Positions 16,681-24,936 of a stretch of 34,696 bases of DNA are shown piece by piece. Position numbers and translations under genes: made by a program. This stretch comes from an uncultured Pelagibacteraceae bacterium (GTDB lineage Bacteria > Pseudomonadota > Alphaproteobacteria > Pelagibacterales > Pelagibacteraceae): positions 1-34,696 of the forward strand of contig CACFOC010000010.1 in assembly GCA_902567945.1 (NCBI GenBank), in the 5' to 3' direction. The notes under the pieces were generated by a model. The model made no database searches, was not told where the DNA came from, and saw only the letters and a program-made list of their open reading frames with translations. Position 1 is the stretch's first letter; each line of letters starts with the position of its first letter.

Positions 16681-17315
16681 ATATAATAGCCTTTATTTGT
16701 ATTTTTTATAAAATTGTTATCTCCAAACTTACTAGCAATTTTTTTTCTCAATCGGTGTATATGAGTCTCAACTGTATGAGTTTCACTTTCAGATGAGTAA
16801 TTCCAAACATTTTTTAAAATAAAACTTCTAGTAATAGGCTGTTTGTTTTGACTAAAAAGCGTCAAAAAGTTAACTTCTTTTTCTGTAAGTTTTAACTCTA
16901 AATTTTCTTTTATAATTTTCCTTTCATTTTTATCTATTGTATAACCATATAAATTAATCAAGGAACGTTGATTAAACTCATATCTTGCCATAAGTGAAAT
17001 AATCTTTTTTTCTAAATGCAAAATATTGAATGGTACAGTTAATTTTTCAATAAATTCATTACTAAAATTATTTTTTTCTTTAAAAGATTTATCAATAACA
17101 ATTAGTGGGATTGAGTGTTTGATCATTTCTTTCAAATCTTTTTCTTTTAATTTTTGTAGAAATAAAATAATCAAATTATTTTTTTTACTAGCTTCTTTAA
17201 TGCACAAACCTAAATTATCATAACTTTTAATATTATATTTAGAAAATAATTTCACTTCTCTTAATACTTGTAGTAGAATTTTGTTTCCCAAAACTGATAA
17301 AGTTATATTATTCAT
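16677..17315 (-). CDS. OmpR-type winged-helix regulator with degenerate receiver domain
   Basis: The 212-residue protein has an N-terminal receiver-like region (about 1-110) and a C-terminal Trans_reg_C winged helix (about 120-212). The latter contains LTEKEVNFLTLF, RSFILKNVW, the recognition helix ETHTVETHIHRLRKKI and the end wing NTNKGYYI. The receiver lacks the acidic pocket and the phospho-acceptor Asp: strand 3 reads NLIILFLQ where typical regulators have an Asp after the hydrophobic residues. PFNILHLEKKI resembles the degenerate end of a receiver. It therefore probably binds DNA without ordinary phosphorylation. It is co-transcribed with arfA (ATGA overlap) and divergent from the L,D-transpeptidase-like gene, with only 13 bp between starts. 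Its targets are unknown. Confidence 0.8.
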   Translation of the reverse strand: MNNITLSVLGNKILLQVLREVKLFSKYNIKSYDNLGLCIKEASKKNNLIILFLQKLKEKDLKEMIKHSIPLIVIDKSFKEKNNFSNEFIEKLTVPFNILHLEKKIISLMARYEFNQRSLINLYGYTIDKNERKIIKENLELKLTEKEVNFLTLFSQNKQPITRSFILKNVWNYSSESETHTVETHIHRLRKKIASKFGDNNFIKNTNKGYYI

Positions 17316-17328
17316 TAAAATAATTATT

Positions 17329-17820
17329 ATGAATATTAAAATTAAAAACCATTTATTGTACTACAGAGGTTATAAATTAAAATGCAGTATTGGTAAATCA
17401 GGTATAAAAAGAAATAAAAAAGAAGGAGATTCTGCCACTCCCAAAGGCATTTTTAACCTAGGCACCCTTTACTATAGAAAAGACAGAATAAAATTACCAA
17501 AATGTAAAATAAATAAAAAGATAATAAAAAAAAATATGGGTTGGTGCGATGACATTAGAAGTATAAAATATAACCAAGAAATTAAATTTCCGTTTAAATA
17601 TAGTGCAGAACGTTTATACAGGAAAAATAAAAATTATGATATTTTTATTAACATTAAATATAACTTTAATCCTACTATTAAAAAAAGAGGAAGTGCAATC
17701 TTTTTACACATTTCAAATAAAAAATATAAACCTACAAAAGGATGTGTAGCTATATTAAAAAAAGATTTTTTAAAAATAATTCCTAAAATAAATAAAAATA
17801 CAAAAATTTCGATTAATTAG
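17329..17820 (+). CDS. L,D-transpeptidase (YkuD) family protein without signal peptide
   Basis: From the ATG at 17329 the protein has 163 residues; a TTG at 17281 would extend it into the divergent regulator gene and is unlikely. The C-terminal signature FLHISNKKYKPTKGCVAI, with His127 and candidate catalytic Cys139, and GDSATPKGIFNLG near the N-terminus are features of the YkuD family. That family cross-links peptidoglycan through a cysteine nucleophile. No signal peptide or membrane segment is visible (the N-terminus is MNIKIKNHLLYYRGYK), which is odd for a cell-wall enzyme. It may be exported by another route or act on a cytoplasmic substrate. It overlaps the 3' end of yggS by 8 bp. Confidence 0.78.
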   Translation: MNIKIKNHLLYYRGYKLKCSIGKSGIKRNKKEGDSATPKGIFNLGTLYYRKDRIKLPKCKINKKIIKKNMGWCDDIRSIKYNQEIKFPFKYSAERLYRKNKNYDIFINIKYNFNPTIKKRGSAIFLHISNKKYKPTKGCVAILKKDFLKIIPKINKNTKISIN

Positions 17821-18481
17821 TTTTTCTTTTTCCAAAAATTATAGTACCCAGCCTTAAAAAAGAAGAGCCGTTTTCTAGCGCTTTTTCATAATCTTCACTC
17901 ATACCCATACTTGTATGAAGTAATTTAAGATTTTCTGAATTTGTTTTTAAAATATTGAAAAATTTATTAGGATCCAAATTAATTGGAGGTAAACACATCA
18001 AACCTATAATATTTAAGTTTAAATCATTTATACAATAATCATAAAAACTTTTTAATTCACTTAATAAAATACCTGATTTTTGAACTTCAACTCCTAAATT
18101 AATCTGTATAAACACTTTAGTTCTTCTATTTAATTCGTTTTCATATTGGGCAATTTTTTTAGCTAATTTTTCACTATCTAATGAATGAATATAATCAAAT
18201 AATTGCACGGCTTTTTTAGCTTTATTACTTTGAATATTTCCTAACATATGTAATTTAATTTTCTTATATTTCGTTTTAACTCCATTCCATTTAGTTTCCG
18301 CTTCTTGAATTTTATTTTCTCCAAAATGAACATGTCCATAATCAAGAAGTGGAATAATGCTTGTTAATGGAAAAGATTTTGTTACTGCAATAATTTGTGG
18401 ATCAGTTTTTAGTTGTTTTCTTTCAACAATTTCTTTGACTTTATTTTTAACAATATTAAATTTAACTACTGTATCATGCAT
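17813..18481 (-). CDS. yggS: YggS-family pyridoxal phosphate homeostasis protein
   Basis: The 222-residue protein has the single-domain PLP-binding TIM-barrel fold of YggS/PROSC. The PLP lysine motif is IIAVTKSF, followed by HFGENKIQEAETKW, KLHMLGNIQSNK, FIQINLGVEVQKSG, and the phosphate-binding end SMGMSEDYEKAL with RLGTIIFG. It keeps free PLP in balance and has no known catalytic activity. The start codon lies inside an ATGCAT palindrome shared with the divergent ThiE-like gene, so there is no intergenic DNA between them and its promoter must lie in that gene. The 3' end overlaps the convergent L,D-transpeptidase-like gene by 8 bp. Confidence 0.93.
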   Translation of the reverse strand: MHDTVVKFNIVKNKVKEIVERKQLKTDPQIIAVTKSFPLTSIIPLLDYGHVHFGENKIQEAETKWNGVKTKYKKIKLHMLGNIQSNKAKKAVQLFDYIHSLDSEKLAKKIAQYENELNRRTKVFIQINLGVEVQKSGILLSELKSFYDYCINDLNLNIIGLMCLPPINLDPNKFFNILKTNSENLKLLHTSMGMSEDYEKALENGSSFLRLGTIIFGKRKTN

Positions 18482-19033
18482 AAAAATATACCAAATCTAT
18501 TCTTTTTTATAGATCATTACGATAGTTTTATATTTAATCATAACACAAATATTGGAATAATTTATAGAAATTATAATAGTCCAAATAGAGAAACTGAACT
18601 AATCAAAATAGCTAAAGCTTGTAAAAAAAAAAGGTATAAATTATTTATTTCAAATGATCTTAAATTAGCAATTAAATTTAAAGCAGATGGTCTTTATATT
18701 CCTGCATTTAATAAAAAAAGCAGATTTTTAAACTTAGAAAAAAAAAATTTCATTATTTTGGGCTCCGCACATAATCAAAAAGAAGTCCAAGAAAAAATTA
18801 AGCAAAAGTGCAATGCAATATTTTTATCTCCTTTATTCTATTTAAAAAAATCAAAGAATTTTTTAGGGATAAATAAATTTAATATTTTATCACGATTTAA
18901 TAAAATTGATATGTATGCTTTGGGCGGTGTTAACGATCAAAATATCAAAAAATTAAAATTATTATATATCAAGGGTTATGGAGGGATTCGACTAGCCAAA
19001 AAAAAACCGGCCTATAAAAGGCCGGTTTTTTAA
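18476..19033 (+). CDS. ThiE/TenI-like protein (thiamine phosphate synthase family, divergent)
   Basis: From the ATG at 18476 the protein has 185 residues with recognisable ThiE/TenI features in order: IIYRNYNSPNRETELIKIAK, LFISNDLKLAIKFKADGLYIP, IILGSAHNQKEV, AIFLSPLFYLKKSKNFLG, and YALGGVNDQNIKKLKLL. ThiE joins the pyrimidine and thiazole halves of thiamine, while TenI-like members have other roles. Several usual residues differ: YRN replaces the usual LR.K after strand 2, and GLYIPAF replaces GVHLGQ. A classic synthase activity is therefore uncertain. The C-terminal 11 codons are formed by an intrinsic terminator hairpin. Its start overlaps the divergent yggS start. Confidence 0.7.
   Translation: MHKNIPNLFFFIDHYDSFIFNHNTNIGIIYRNYNSPNRETELIKIAKACKKKRYKLFISNDLKLAIKFKADGLYIPAFNKKSRFLNLEKKNFIILGSAHNQKEVQEKIKQKCNAIFLSPLFYLKKSKNFLGINKFNILSRFNKIDMYALGGVNDQNIKKLKLLYIKGYGGIRLAKKKPAYKRPVF
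19001..19031. terminator. bidirectional intrinsic terminator
   Basis: AAAAAACCGGCC (19001-19012), a 7-nt loop (TATAAAA), then GGCCGGTTTTTT (19020-19031) form a 12 bp perfect stem whose GC core is flanked by A and T runs. It works in both directions: for the ThiE-like gene on the plus strand, inside whose last codons it lies, and for the porin gene on the minus strand, 20 bp beyond its stop. It is the only strong GC hairpin seen in the window. Confidence 0.92.
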
Positions 19034-19051
19034 AAATAATTTTTATATACT

Positions 19052-20062
19052 TTAGAACGCTAATGAAAGAGCAACTGTAGTTGCTTCTTTGTCAGTTCCT
19101 GAAGAATATTTGTTATTATCTGCATCAGTCATTGCTGCACTGATTGTTGCTCCACCCATTGTGTAAGCAGCTTGAAGTGATGTATTATCAAGTTCAACAT
19201 CGGCAGTACCACCAAGTACTCTTTTGTTTGATTGGTGCTTACCATATGAGATTGATAAATCATCATTAACAGCAAAGCTAATACCATAAGCGGTATTATC
19301 GTACTCTTCTGTTAAAGCTGTGCTTATAGGGTTATGCATTTCTCTAGATACTTGATATCCAACAGTTGCTGGTCCTACAGCAAAAGTAGCACCTGCTACC
19401 CAAGATTTTTTCTTGCTTTTGTACAGACCGTTTTGCCAGTCAATAGCTGAGTATCCAACAAATACGTTAGTACCGTCAGCTAAACCGCTGTGTGATATAG
19501 CTATATCATAGCCACCACCAACACCATCTGTTGCACTAGATCCTACAGACTTATCATTAACATAACCACCACTTGCTCTAGGTGACCATGCTACGTGAGC
19601 CGTCATACCATCTGGTAACATTGTTGAAGGAATTCCCCACTCTAAGTGGCCAGAACCTTTAACACCAGATACTGTAACTAGACCTGTGCCTAATGAAGTA
19701 CCATCAACTTCTTCCCATGCAGTAGGCATCATATCGTCGAAACGATCAATACCACCACCAGATTGATCAATAGCAATTGTTCCGAATGAAGGCGTCGTCA
19801 TTACGATTTCTCCACCAGAATAAGTACTTGCTTGATCACCGTGAGCTATAGTCATCGCGAATGTTGTTCCATTATCAAGTTCTCCTGAACCTTTAAATGA
19901 TATCGCAGATGCCATACCTATTGGGTTACCAACTTTATCGCCCGAATTTGAAGACCAAGTTGCTGTTGATCCACCAGTAACTGTTAATTCACCTGCTTGA
20001 GATGCTACAGCTACTAGAGAACCGCACAATGCAGTTGCTCCAATTTTCGCTAATTTATTCAT
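19052..20062 (-). CDS. outer membrane porin (SAR11-type)
   Basis: The 336-residue protein has a Sec signal (MNKLAKIGATALCGSLVAVA, cleavage probably after SQA at about residue 23). The mature part is Gly/Ser/Thr/Asp-rich with alternating beta strands, and it ends in TTVALSLAF, the aromatic-terminated outer-membrane beta-signal. It resembles general porins of alphaproteobacteria. Its base composition is clearly less AT-rich than its neighbours, and its ribosome binding site AAGGAG (20069-20074 on the minus strand, 6 nt from the ATG) is the best in the window. A strong terminator follows. These features suggest very high expression, as expected for a major outer membrane protein. It is a single-gene transcript. 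Confidence 0.88.
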   Translation of the reverse strand: MNKLAKIGATALCGSLVAVASQAGELTVTGGSTATWSSNSGDKVGNPIGMASAISFKGSGELDNGTTFAMTIAHGDQASTYSGGEIVMTTPSFGTIAIDQSGGGIDRFDDMMPTAWEEVDGTSLGTGLVTVSGVKGSGHLEWGIPSTMLPDGMTAHVAWSPRASGGYVNDKSVGSSATDGVGGGYDIAISHSGLADGTNVFVGYSAIDWQNGLYKSKKKSWVAGATFAVGPATVGYQVSREMHNPISTALTEEYDNTAYGISFAVNDDLSISYGKHQSNKRVLGGTADVELDNTSLQAAYTMGGATISAAMTDADNNKYSSGTDKEATTVALSLAF

Positions 20063-20136
20063 AACTTACTCCTTTGTGTTTATTATTCATATGAATTACA
20101 GCAAAATTACCATCTAATTGGTTCAATAAAATAAAA

Positions 20137-20142
20137 ATTATA
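20137..20142 (-). promoter_or_regulatory. probable -10 box of the porin gene
   Basis: On the minus strand the hexamer TATAAT is exact at 20142-20137, about 75 bp upstream of the porin ATG, giving a leader of roughly 65-70 nt. No good -35 box is seen at 16-18 bp. The intergenic region 20063-20285 (223 bp) is the largest in the window, consistent with a regulated promoter. Confidence 0.35.
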
Positions 20143-20183
20143 TTGATAATCATAGATTTATAAATGTTGTTGCATATTTACCA

Positions 20184-20201
20184 CTATTTTGCCAAAAATA
20201 G
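20184..20201. repeat. inverted repeat upstream of porin (possible operator)
   Basis: CTATTTT-GCCA-AAAATAG is a perfect 7+7 bp inverted repeat with a 4-nt centre. It lies about 42 bp upstream of the proposed porin -10 box and 85 bp upstream of the DUF3576 lipoprotein gene. It could be a regulator-binding dyad serving either gene. A second palindrome, ATTCATATGAAT (20085-20096), lies in the porin leader. Confidence 0.4.
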
Positions 20202-20285
20202 CTAAAAATAAGGCTTTTTATTATGCCAATTCAGACTTTATTTGTCATATTCCTAAGAAAATTAGTGTAGTAAAATGTCTTATCA

Positions 20286-20843
20286 ATGCATAATTTTAAC
20301 TTAAATTATAAAAAAATTTTTTTTACCATAACCGCTTTAACCCTAATCGGTTTTTTAAATTCTTGCGGAATATATAAACCTGTTGATGCAAGAAAAACAC
20401 CACCAGACGCCGCCTCACGAGTAAAAAAAAATCTTGAAGAAGGCAAAGGTTTTACTCTAATGGGTCCTAAAAATAAAAGTACTAATTTTCAGTTCGCAAG
20501 CTCAAATCCTATGTGGCGAGCAACTTTAGAAATTTTAGATTTTTTACCATTAGCAAATGTCGATTATTCTGGAGGTATAATTACTACCGATTGGTATAAT
20601 GAAGGAACTGCTTCTGAGGAGTCTATTAAAATTACAATAAGATTTTTAACCAATGAAGTAAGATCAGATGGAATAAAAGTTATTGTTCATAAAAAAAAAT
20701 GCAATATTCAACAAAAATGTACTGTTAAGAAAATTTCTTCTGCATTAGAGAGAGAACTACAAGTTGCAATTCTCAAAAAAGCAACAATTTTCGAAAAAGA
20801 TGACATTAAAAAAAATAAAAGAACAAGACCAGAAATACGATAA
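20286..20843 (+). CDS. DUF3576 domain lipoprotein
   Basis: The 185-residue protein has a lipoprotein signal: a hydrophobic stretch at about residues 11-25 followed by LNSC with Cys27. The body shows the DUF3576 pattern, including NPMWRATLEILDFLPLANVDYSGGIITTDWY (residues about 76-106; key residues W79, FLPLA and TDWY). The C-terminal part, IKITIRFLTNEVRSDGIKV, continues the domain, which is common in alphaproteobacteria and of unknown function. It probably sits in the outer membrane facing the periplasm. It precedes leuS by 47 bp on the same strand and is divergent from the porin. Confidence 0.85.
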   Translation: MHNFNLNYKKIFFTITALTLIGFLNSCGIYKPVDARKTPPDAASRVKKNLEEGKGFTLMGPKNKSTNFQFASSNPMWRATLEILDFLPLANVDYSGGIITTDWYNEGTASEESIKITIRFLTNEVRSDGIKVIVHKKKCNIQQKCTVKKISSALERELQVAILKKATIFEKDDIKKNKRTRPEIR

Positions 20844-20890
20844 GCTAAACTATTTATAAAATAAATGAAATTTTAGTTTTCTGAATATCT

Positions 20891-23434
20891 ATGGAGAGAT
20901 ACAACATAAAACTGATTGAGAAGAAATGGCAAAATATTTGGTTAAAGGAAAAGACCAATGCTTCTATCCTGAATAAAAATAAAAAAAAATTTTACTGTTT
21001 AGAAATGTTTCCTTATCCATCGGGCAAAATCCATATGGGACATGTTAGAAATTATACAATTGGAGATGTTCTTGCTAGGTATAAAAAACTACAAGGCTTT
21101 AATGTACTCCACCCAATGGGTTGGGATTCTTTTGGTTTACCTGCAGAAAATGCAGCTCGTGAAAATAATTTACATCCAAAAATTTGGACCAGAAAAAATA
21201 TTCAAACGATGAAAAAGCAATTAAAACTTCTTGGCTTATCATTAGATTGGGATCGAGAAATATCTACCTGTGAACCAGAGTATTACAAGCATCAACAAGA
21301 ATTTTTTATAGAATTGTTTAAAAAAAAGTTAGTTTATAAAAAAGATACTTATGTAAATTGGGATCCTAAAGAACAAACTGTTTTGGCTAACGAACAAGTA
21401 ATAGATGGTAAAGGTTGGCGCTCTGGTGTGGTTGTTGAAAGAAAAAAACTTTCCCAATGGTTTTTTAATATTAAAAAATTTTCTCAAGATTTGCTAGATG
21501 ATTTAAATAAATTAAAAAATTGGCCTGATAAAGTCAAGCTAATGCAAAAAAACTGGATTGGAAAATCTTTTGGTTGTGAAATAAATTTTCAGATAGACAA
21601 AAAAAATAGCAAAGAAAAAATAAAAGTTTTTACTACAAGGCCTGATACTATATTTGGCGCTTCATTTATTGCGCTTTCTATTGATCATCCAATTGCAAAA
21701 AATTTTGAAAATAATAAAAATTTTCAGGATTTTAAATTAAAATGTTCAAAAACTGGAACAACAGAAGAAGCTTTGGCAATTGCCGAAAAAATTGGCTTTA
21801 ACACTGATTTATTTGTTCAACATCCCTTAAAAAAAGAAACTAAACTTCCAATTTACATTGCTAATTTTGTTTTAATGGATTACGGAACCGGGGCTATATT
21901 TGGATGTCCAGCACATGATCAAAGAGATTTAGATTTTGCCAATAAATACAAACTTAATGTTTTACCTGTTGTTAGACCTAGTGATGTTGATCCTGCTAGT
22001 TTTAAGATTAGTAATGAAGCTTATACAGGAGATGGAATATTATTTAATTCAGATTTTTTAGATAATTTAACTGTAAGTAAAGCAATTGAAAAAGCAATAA
22101 AAGTTATAACAAAAAAAAAATTTGGAGAAAAAAAAATAACATTTCGACTAAAAGACTGGGGAGTTTCAAGACAAAGATATTGGGGTTGCCCCATACCAAT
22201 AGTATATAATAGTAAGGGAAAAGCTTTACCAGTTGATAAAAAAGATTTGCCCATATTATTACCTGAGGATGTTGACTTAAATTTAAAAGGAAATCCTCTA
22301 GCAAAGCACCCAACATGGAAATTTACGAAACTTTCTTCTGGAGAGAAAGTGATTAGAGAAACTGATACGCTCGATACTTTTGTCGATTCTTCTTGGTATT
22401 TTTTAAGATTTTGTTCACCTAAATACGAAAAATATGGATATGAATCTAAGGATATTAATTACTGGATGCCTGTTGATCAGTACATAGGTGGTGTTGAGCA
22501 TGCTATTTTACATTTGCTCTATTCAAGATTTTTTATGAGAGCGTTAGCATATAATAATAAAAATTTTGATTATACTGAACCATTTGAAAGTTTATTTACA
22601 CAAGGTATGGTTTGCCACGAAACTTACAAAAATGAATTCAATCAATGGTTATATCCAGATGAAATAGAAAAAAAATCTGAAGGCAATTTTGTAACCAAAA
22701 AAGATAAAAAAAAAGTGATAGTTGGACCTTCTGAATCAATGTCTAAATCTAAAAAAAATATCATAGATCCAGAGGAAATGATTAATATGTATGGAGCTGA
22801 CTCGATTAGATGGTTTATGTTATCAGATAGTCCACCTGAAAGAGATGTTCAGTGGTCTCAGGAGGGGGTTTCAGCTGCATTTAAATTTATTCAAAAACTT
22901 TGGAGGTTGAATAATGAAATATTAGAAAAGAAAGAATCAACTTCGGACTCTGAAGATATAAATTTAAAAAAAGCTGTAAATAAAACAGTTTATAGGGTAA
23001 CCAAAAACTTAGAGAATTTTCAATATAATGTAGTAATAGCAAATTTACATGAGATATATAATTTATTTTGTTACCACATTGCTAATAATAAAACCTCTAA
23101 CCAAACTATGAAAAATGAATGGGAAAAGATCACTATGTTATTAATGCCTCTTACTCCTCATTTAGCTCATGAATGCTGTACAAAAACAAATAAAAAATTT
23201 TATTGGCCTAAGTTTGACTCTAAATTATTAAAAGAACAAAATTGTAAAATTGTCATACAGGTTAATGGGAGAAAAAGAGGTATTTTAGAATTACCTCTAA
23301 ATTCAAAAGAAACATTAGTTATTACAAAATCAAAAAAAATTGATAATGTTTCAAAATATTTAACAGATGTATCGATTGTAAAAAATATTTATATTAAAAA
23401 TAAATTAATAAATTTTATAACAAAAAATGAATAA
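20891..23434 (+). CDS. leuS: leucine--tRNA ligase
   Basis: The 847-residue protein is the full bacterial LeuRS length. The HIGH motif lies in [19 protein letters not shown] (HMGH at 48-51). The CP1 editing domain has [17 protein letters not shown] and a [15 protein letters not shown] segment with the editing Asp region. The KMSKS-type motif is SMSKSKKN (about 616-623). It charges tRNA-Leu and removes mischarged amino acids. It starts the leuS-lptE-holA group, a conserved alphaproteobacterial order, and overlaps lptE by 8 bp. Confidence 0.98.
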   Translation: MERYNIKLIEKKWQNIWLKEKTNASILNKNKKKFYCLEMFPYPSGKIHMGHVRNYTIGDVLARYKKLQGFNVLHPMGWDSFGLPAENAARENNLHPKIWTRKNIQTMKKQLKLLGLSLDWDREISTCEPEYYKHQQEFFIELFKKKLVYKKDTYVNWDPKEQTVLANEQVIDGKGWRSGVVVERKKLSQWFFNIKKFSQDLLDDLNKLKNWPDKVKLMQKNWIGKSFGCEINFQIDKKNSKEKIKVFTTRPDTIFGASFIALSIDHPIAKNFENNKNFQDFKLKCSKTGTTEEALAIAEKIGFNTDLFVQHPLKKETKLPIYIANFVLMDYGTGAIFGCPAHDQRDLDFANKYKLNVLPVVRPSDVDPASFKISNEAYTGDGILFNSDFLDNLTVSKAIEKAIKVITKKKFGEKKITFRLKDWGVSRQRYWGCPIPIVYNSKGKALPVDKKDLPILLPEDVDLNLKGNPLAKHPTWKFTKLSSGEKVIRETDTLDTFVDSSWYFLRFCSPKYEKYGYESKDINYWMPVDQYIGGVEHAILHLLYSRFFMRALAYNNKNFDYTEPFESLFTQGMVCHETYKNEFNQWLYPDEIEKKSEGNFVTKKDKKKVIVGPSESMSKSKKNIIDPEEMINMYGADSIRWFMLSDSPPERDVQWSQEGVSAAFKFIQKLWRLNNEILEKKESTSDSEDINLKKAVNKTVYRVTKNLENFQYNVVIANLHEIYNLFCYHIANNKTSNQTMKNEWEKITMLLMPLTPHLAHECCTKTNKKFYWPKFDSKLLKEQNCKIVIQVNGRKRGILELPLNSKETLVITKSKKIDNVSKYLTDVSIVKNIYIKNKLINFITKNE

Positions 23435-23915
23435 AAAAATTTACTTCCCTTTATTGCTCATTTTACTATTTTTTTTATACAACTGCGCTGGATATGAGCC
23501 TATTTTTAGTCCAACAAGTACAAATTTTGAGATAAAAAATCACAGTATAGAAGGAGATAAATCAATAGGAAAAAATATTTATTCAAAACTCAATGTTTTA
23601 TCTAAAGCTAACAAGAATAATCCAAATAAAAAAAGTATAAAACTTTCAATTAATGCTTCAAAAGACAAAATAGCGTTTTCTAAAAATAGTTCTGGAAAAA
23701 TTTTGTCATATAAAATTACTATTAATATAAAAGTTAATATAATAGATGAGACAACTAATCAAAATTTATTGAATAAAACATTTATTAATTCTCAGGTATA
23801 TAAAGTTCAAGATCAATACTCAGACACAGTAGTGCTAGAAAATAGAACGATTGAAACTTTAATTGAGCAAACTTATGAAACCCTATTGATACAGATTTCA
23901 GAAATAGTTTTATAA
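23427..23915 (+). CDS. lptE: LPS-assembly lipoprotein LptE
   Basis: The 162-residue protein has a lipoprotein signal (hydrophobic 5-17, then LYNC with Cys20) followed by AGYEPIFSP, the typical start of mature LptE in alphaproteobacteria. The body is predicted mainly beta with a C-terminal helix ([20 protein letters not shown]). LptE plugs the LptD barrel that inserts lipopolysaccharide into the outer membrane. Direct sequence similarity is weak for this family. The main support is the lipobox, size, and position exactly between leuS (8 bp overlap) and holA (1 bp gap). Confidence 0.87.
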   Translation: MNKKIYFPLLLILLFFLYNCAGYEPIFSPTSTNFEIKNHSIEGDKSIGKNIYSKLNVLSKANKNNPNKKSIKLSINASKDKIAFSKNSSGKILSYKITINIKVNIIDETTNQNLLNKTFINSQVYKVQDQYSDTVVLENRTIETLIEQTYETLLIQISEIVL

Positions 23916-23916
23916 T

Positions 23917-24936
23917 ATGATTAAAAAAAGCTTTGAAATATTAAATAATACCCTAATTTTTTTAAAGTATAATCTTTTCTTAATTTATGGAGAGAATAAT
24001 GGATTAAAAAAAGATATTATAGAAAATATTAAAAAAACAATTCTTGTCAAAGACTCCAATGTTGAATTTATGTCTTTAAATGAGGCGGATATACAAAATA
24101 ACGAAGAGATATTTAATAACATTTTATATTCAGGATCATTATTCAGTAAAAAAAAAGTACTAATAATTAAAGACGCAAAAGGTAAAATAATAAAACAAAT
24201 AGAGGAAGTTGTAGACAATTATCCTGAAGGAATTAAAATAATAATTTTATCAGATCTACTTGATAAAAAATCAGCACTTAGAAATTTTTTTGAAAAAAAC
24301 ACTAGAACATTAACCATCCCATGCTATCCTGATAATGAAAAAGACTTAGAAATTATTGCTACTTTAGAATTTAAAAAAAATAATATTATTTTATCAAGGG
24401 AGTCAATTAACCTGTTGATAGAAAAATCAAATTTTGATCGAGGAAATTTAAAAAATGAAATTGAAAAAATTATATCATTCTCAAATGGTAAAGGTGAAGT
24501 TACCATCGAGCAAGTCAGATCTCTTATAAACTTTGCTGGAGAATACAAATCAGATAGTCTTATTAATGAATGCTTATGCGGAAATATACAACAATATAAA
24601 AAAATTTTATCTGAAAGTTATTTAAATACTATTAATCAAATACTCTTATTTAGAATACTTAATAAAAAAATTCTAAGGTTATTAAATATGAAAAAAGTAG
24701 AAAAAAATTACAAAGATATAGAAAGCCTAATCAATGCATCTAAACCTCCTATTTTTTGGAAAGAAAAATCAATTGTAAAAAAACAACTATATATATGGAA
24801 AGTTAATGATCTACAAAAAATGATTAAAGAAATAAATAATATTGAACTAATTTGTAAAAGAAAACCTCAAATTTCAAAAATAGTATTTTTTGATCTTTTT
24901 TCAAGAATTTGCACTAAAGCTAATAGTTTTTCTTGA
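23917..24936 (+). CDS. holA: DNA polymerase III subunit delta
   Basis: The 339-residue protein matches HolA in length and in the N-terminal FLIYGENNGLKKDIIENIKK, the (A/Y)GE(N)xx region of the delta subunit, followed by LFSKKKVLIIKDAKGK. The central region (DRGNLKNEIEKIISFS) is the family's helical part. Delta opens the beta clamp within the clamp-loader complex. It is last in the leuS-lptE-holA unit. Its 3' end overlaps the convergent parB by 17 bp, with no terminator visible between the two transcription units. Confidence 0.92.
   Translation: MIKKSFEILNNTLIFLKYNLFLIYGENNGLKKDIIENIKKTILVKDSNVEFMSLNEADIQNNEEIFNNILYSGSLFSKKKVLIIKDAKGKIIKQIEEVVDNYPEGIKIIILSDLLDKKSALRNFFEKNTRTLTIPCYPDNEKDLEIIATLEFKKNNIILSRESINLLIEKSNFDRGNLKNEIEKIISFSNGKGEVTIEQVRSLINFAGEYKSDSLINECLCGNIQQYKKILSESYLNTINQILLFRILNKKILRLLNMKKVEKNYKDIESLINASKPPIFWKEKSIVKKQLYIWKVNDLQKMIKEINNIELICKRKPQISKIVFFDLFSRICTKANSFS

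Noticed and set aside
22021-22316. Two minus-strand frames inside leuS
   Set aside because: They are antisense to conserved LeuRS sequence, with no motif and no ribosome binding site.
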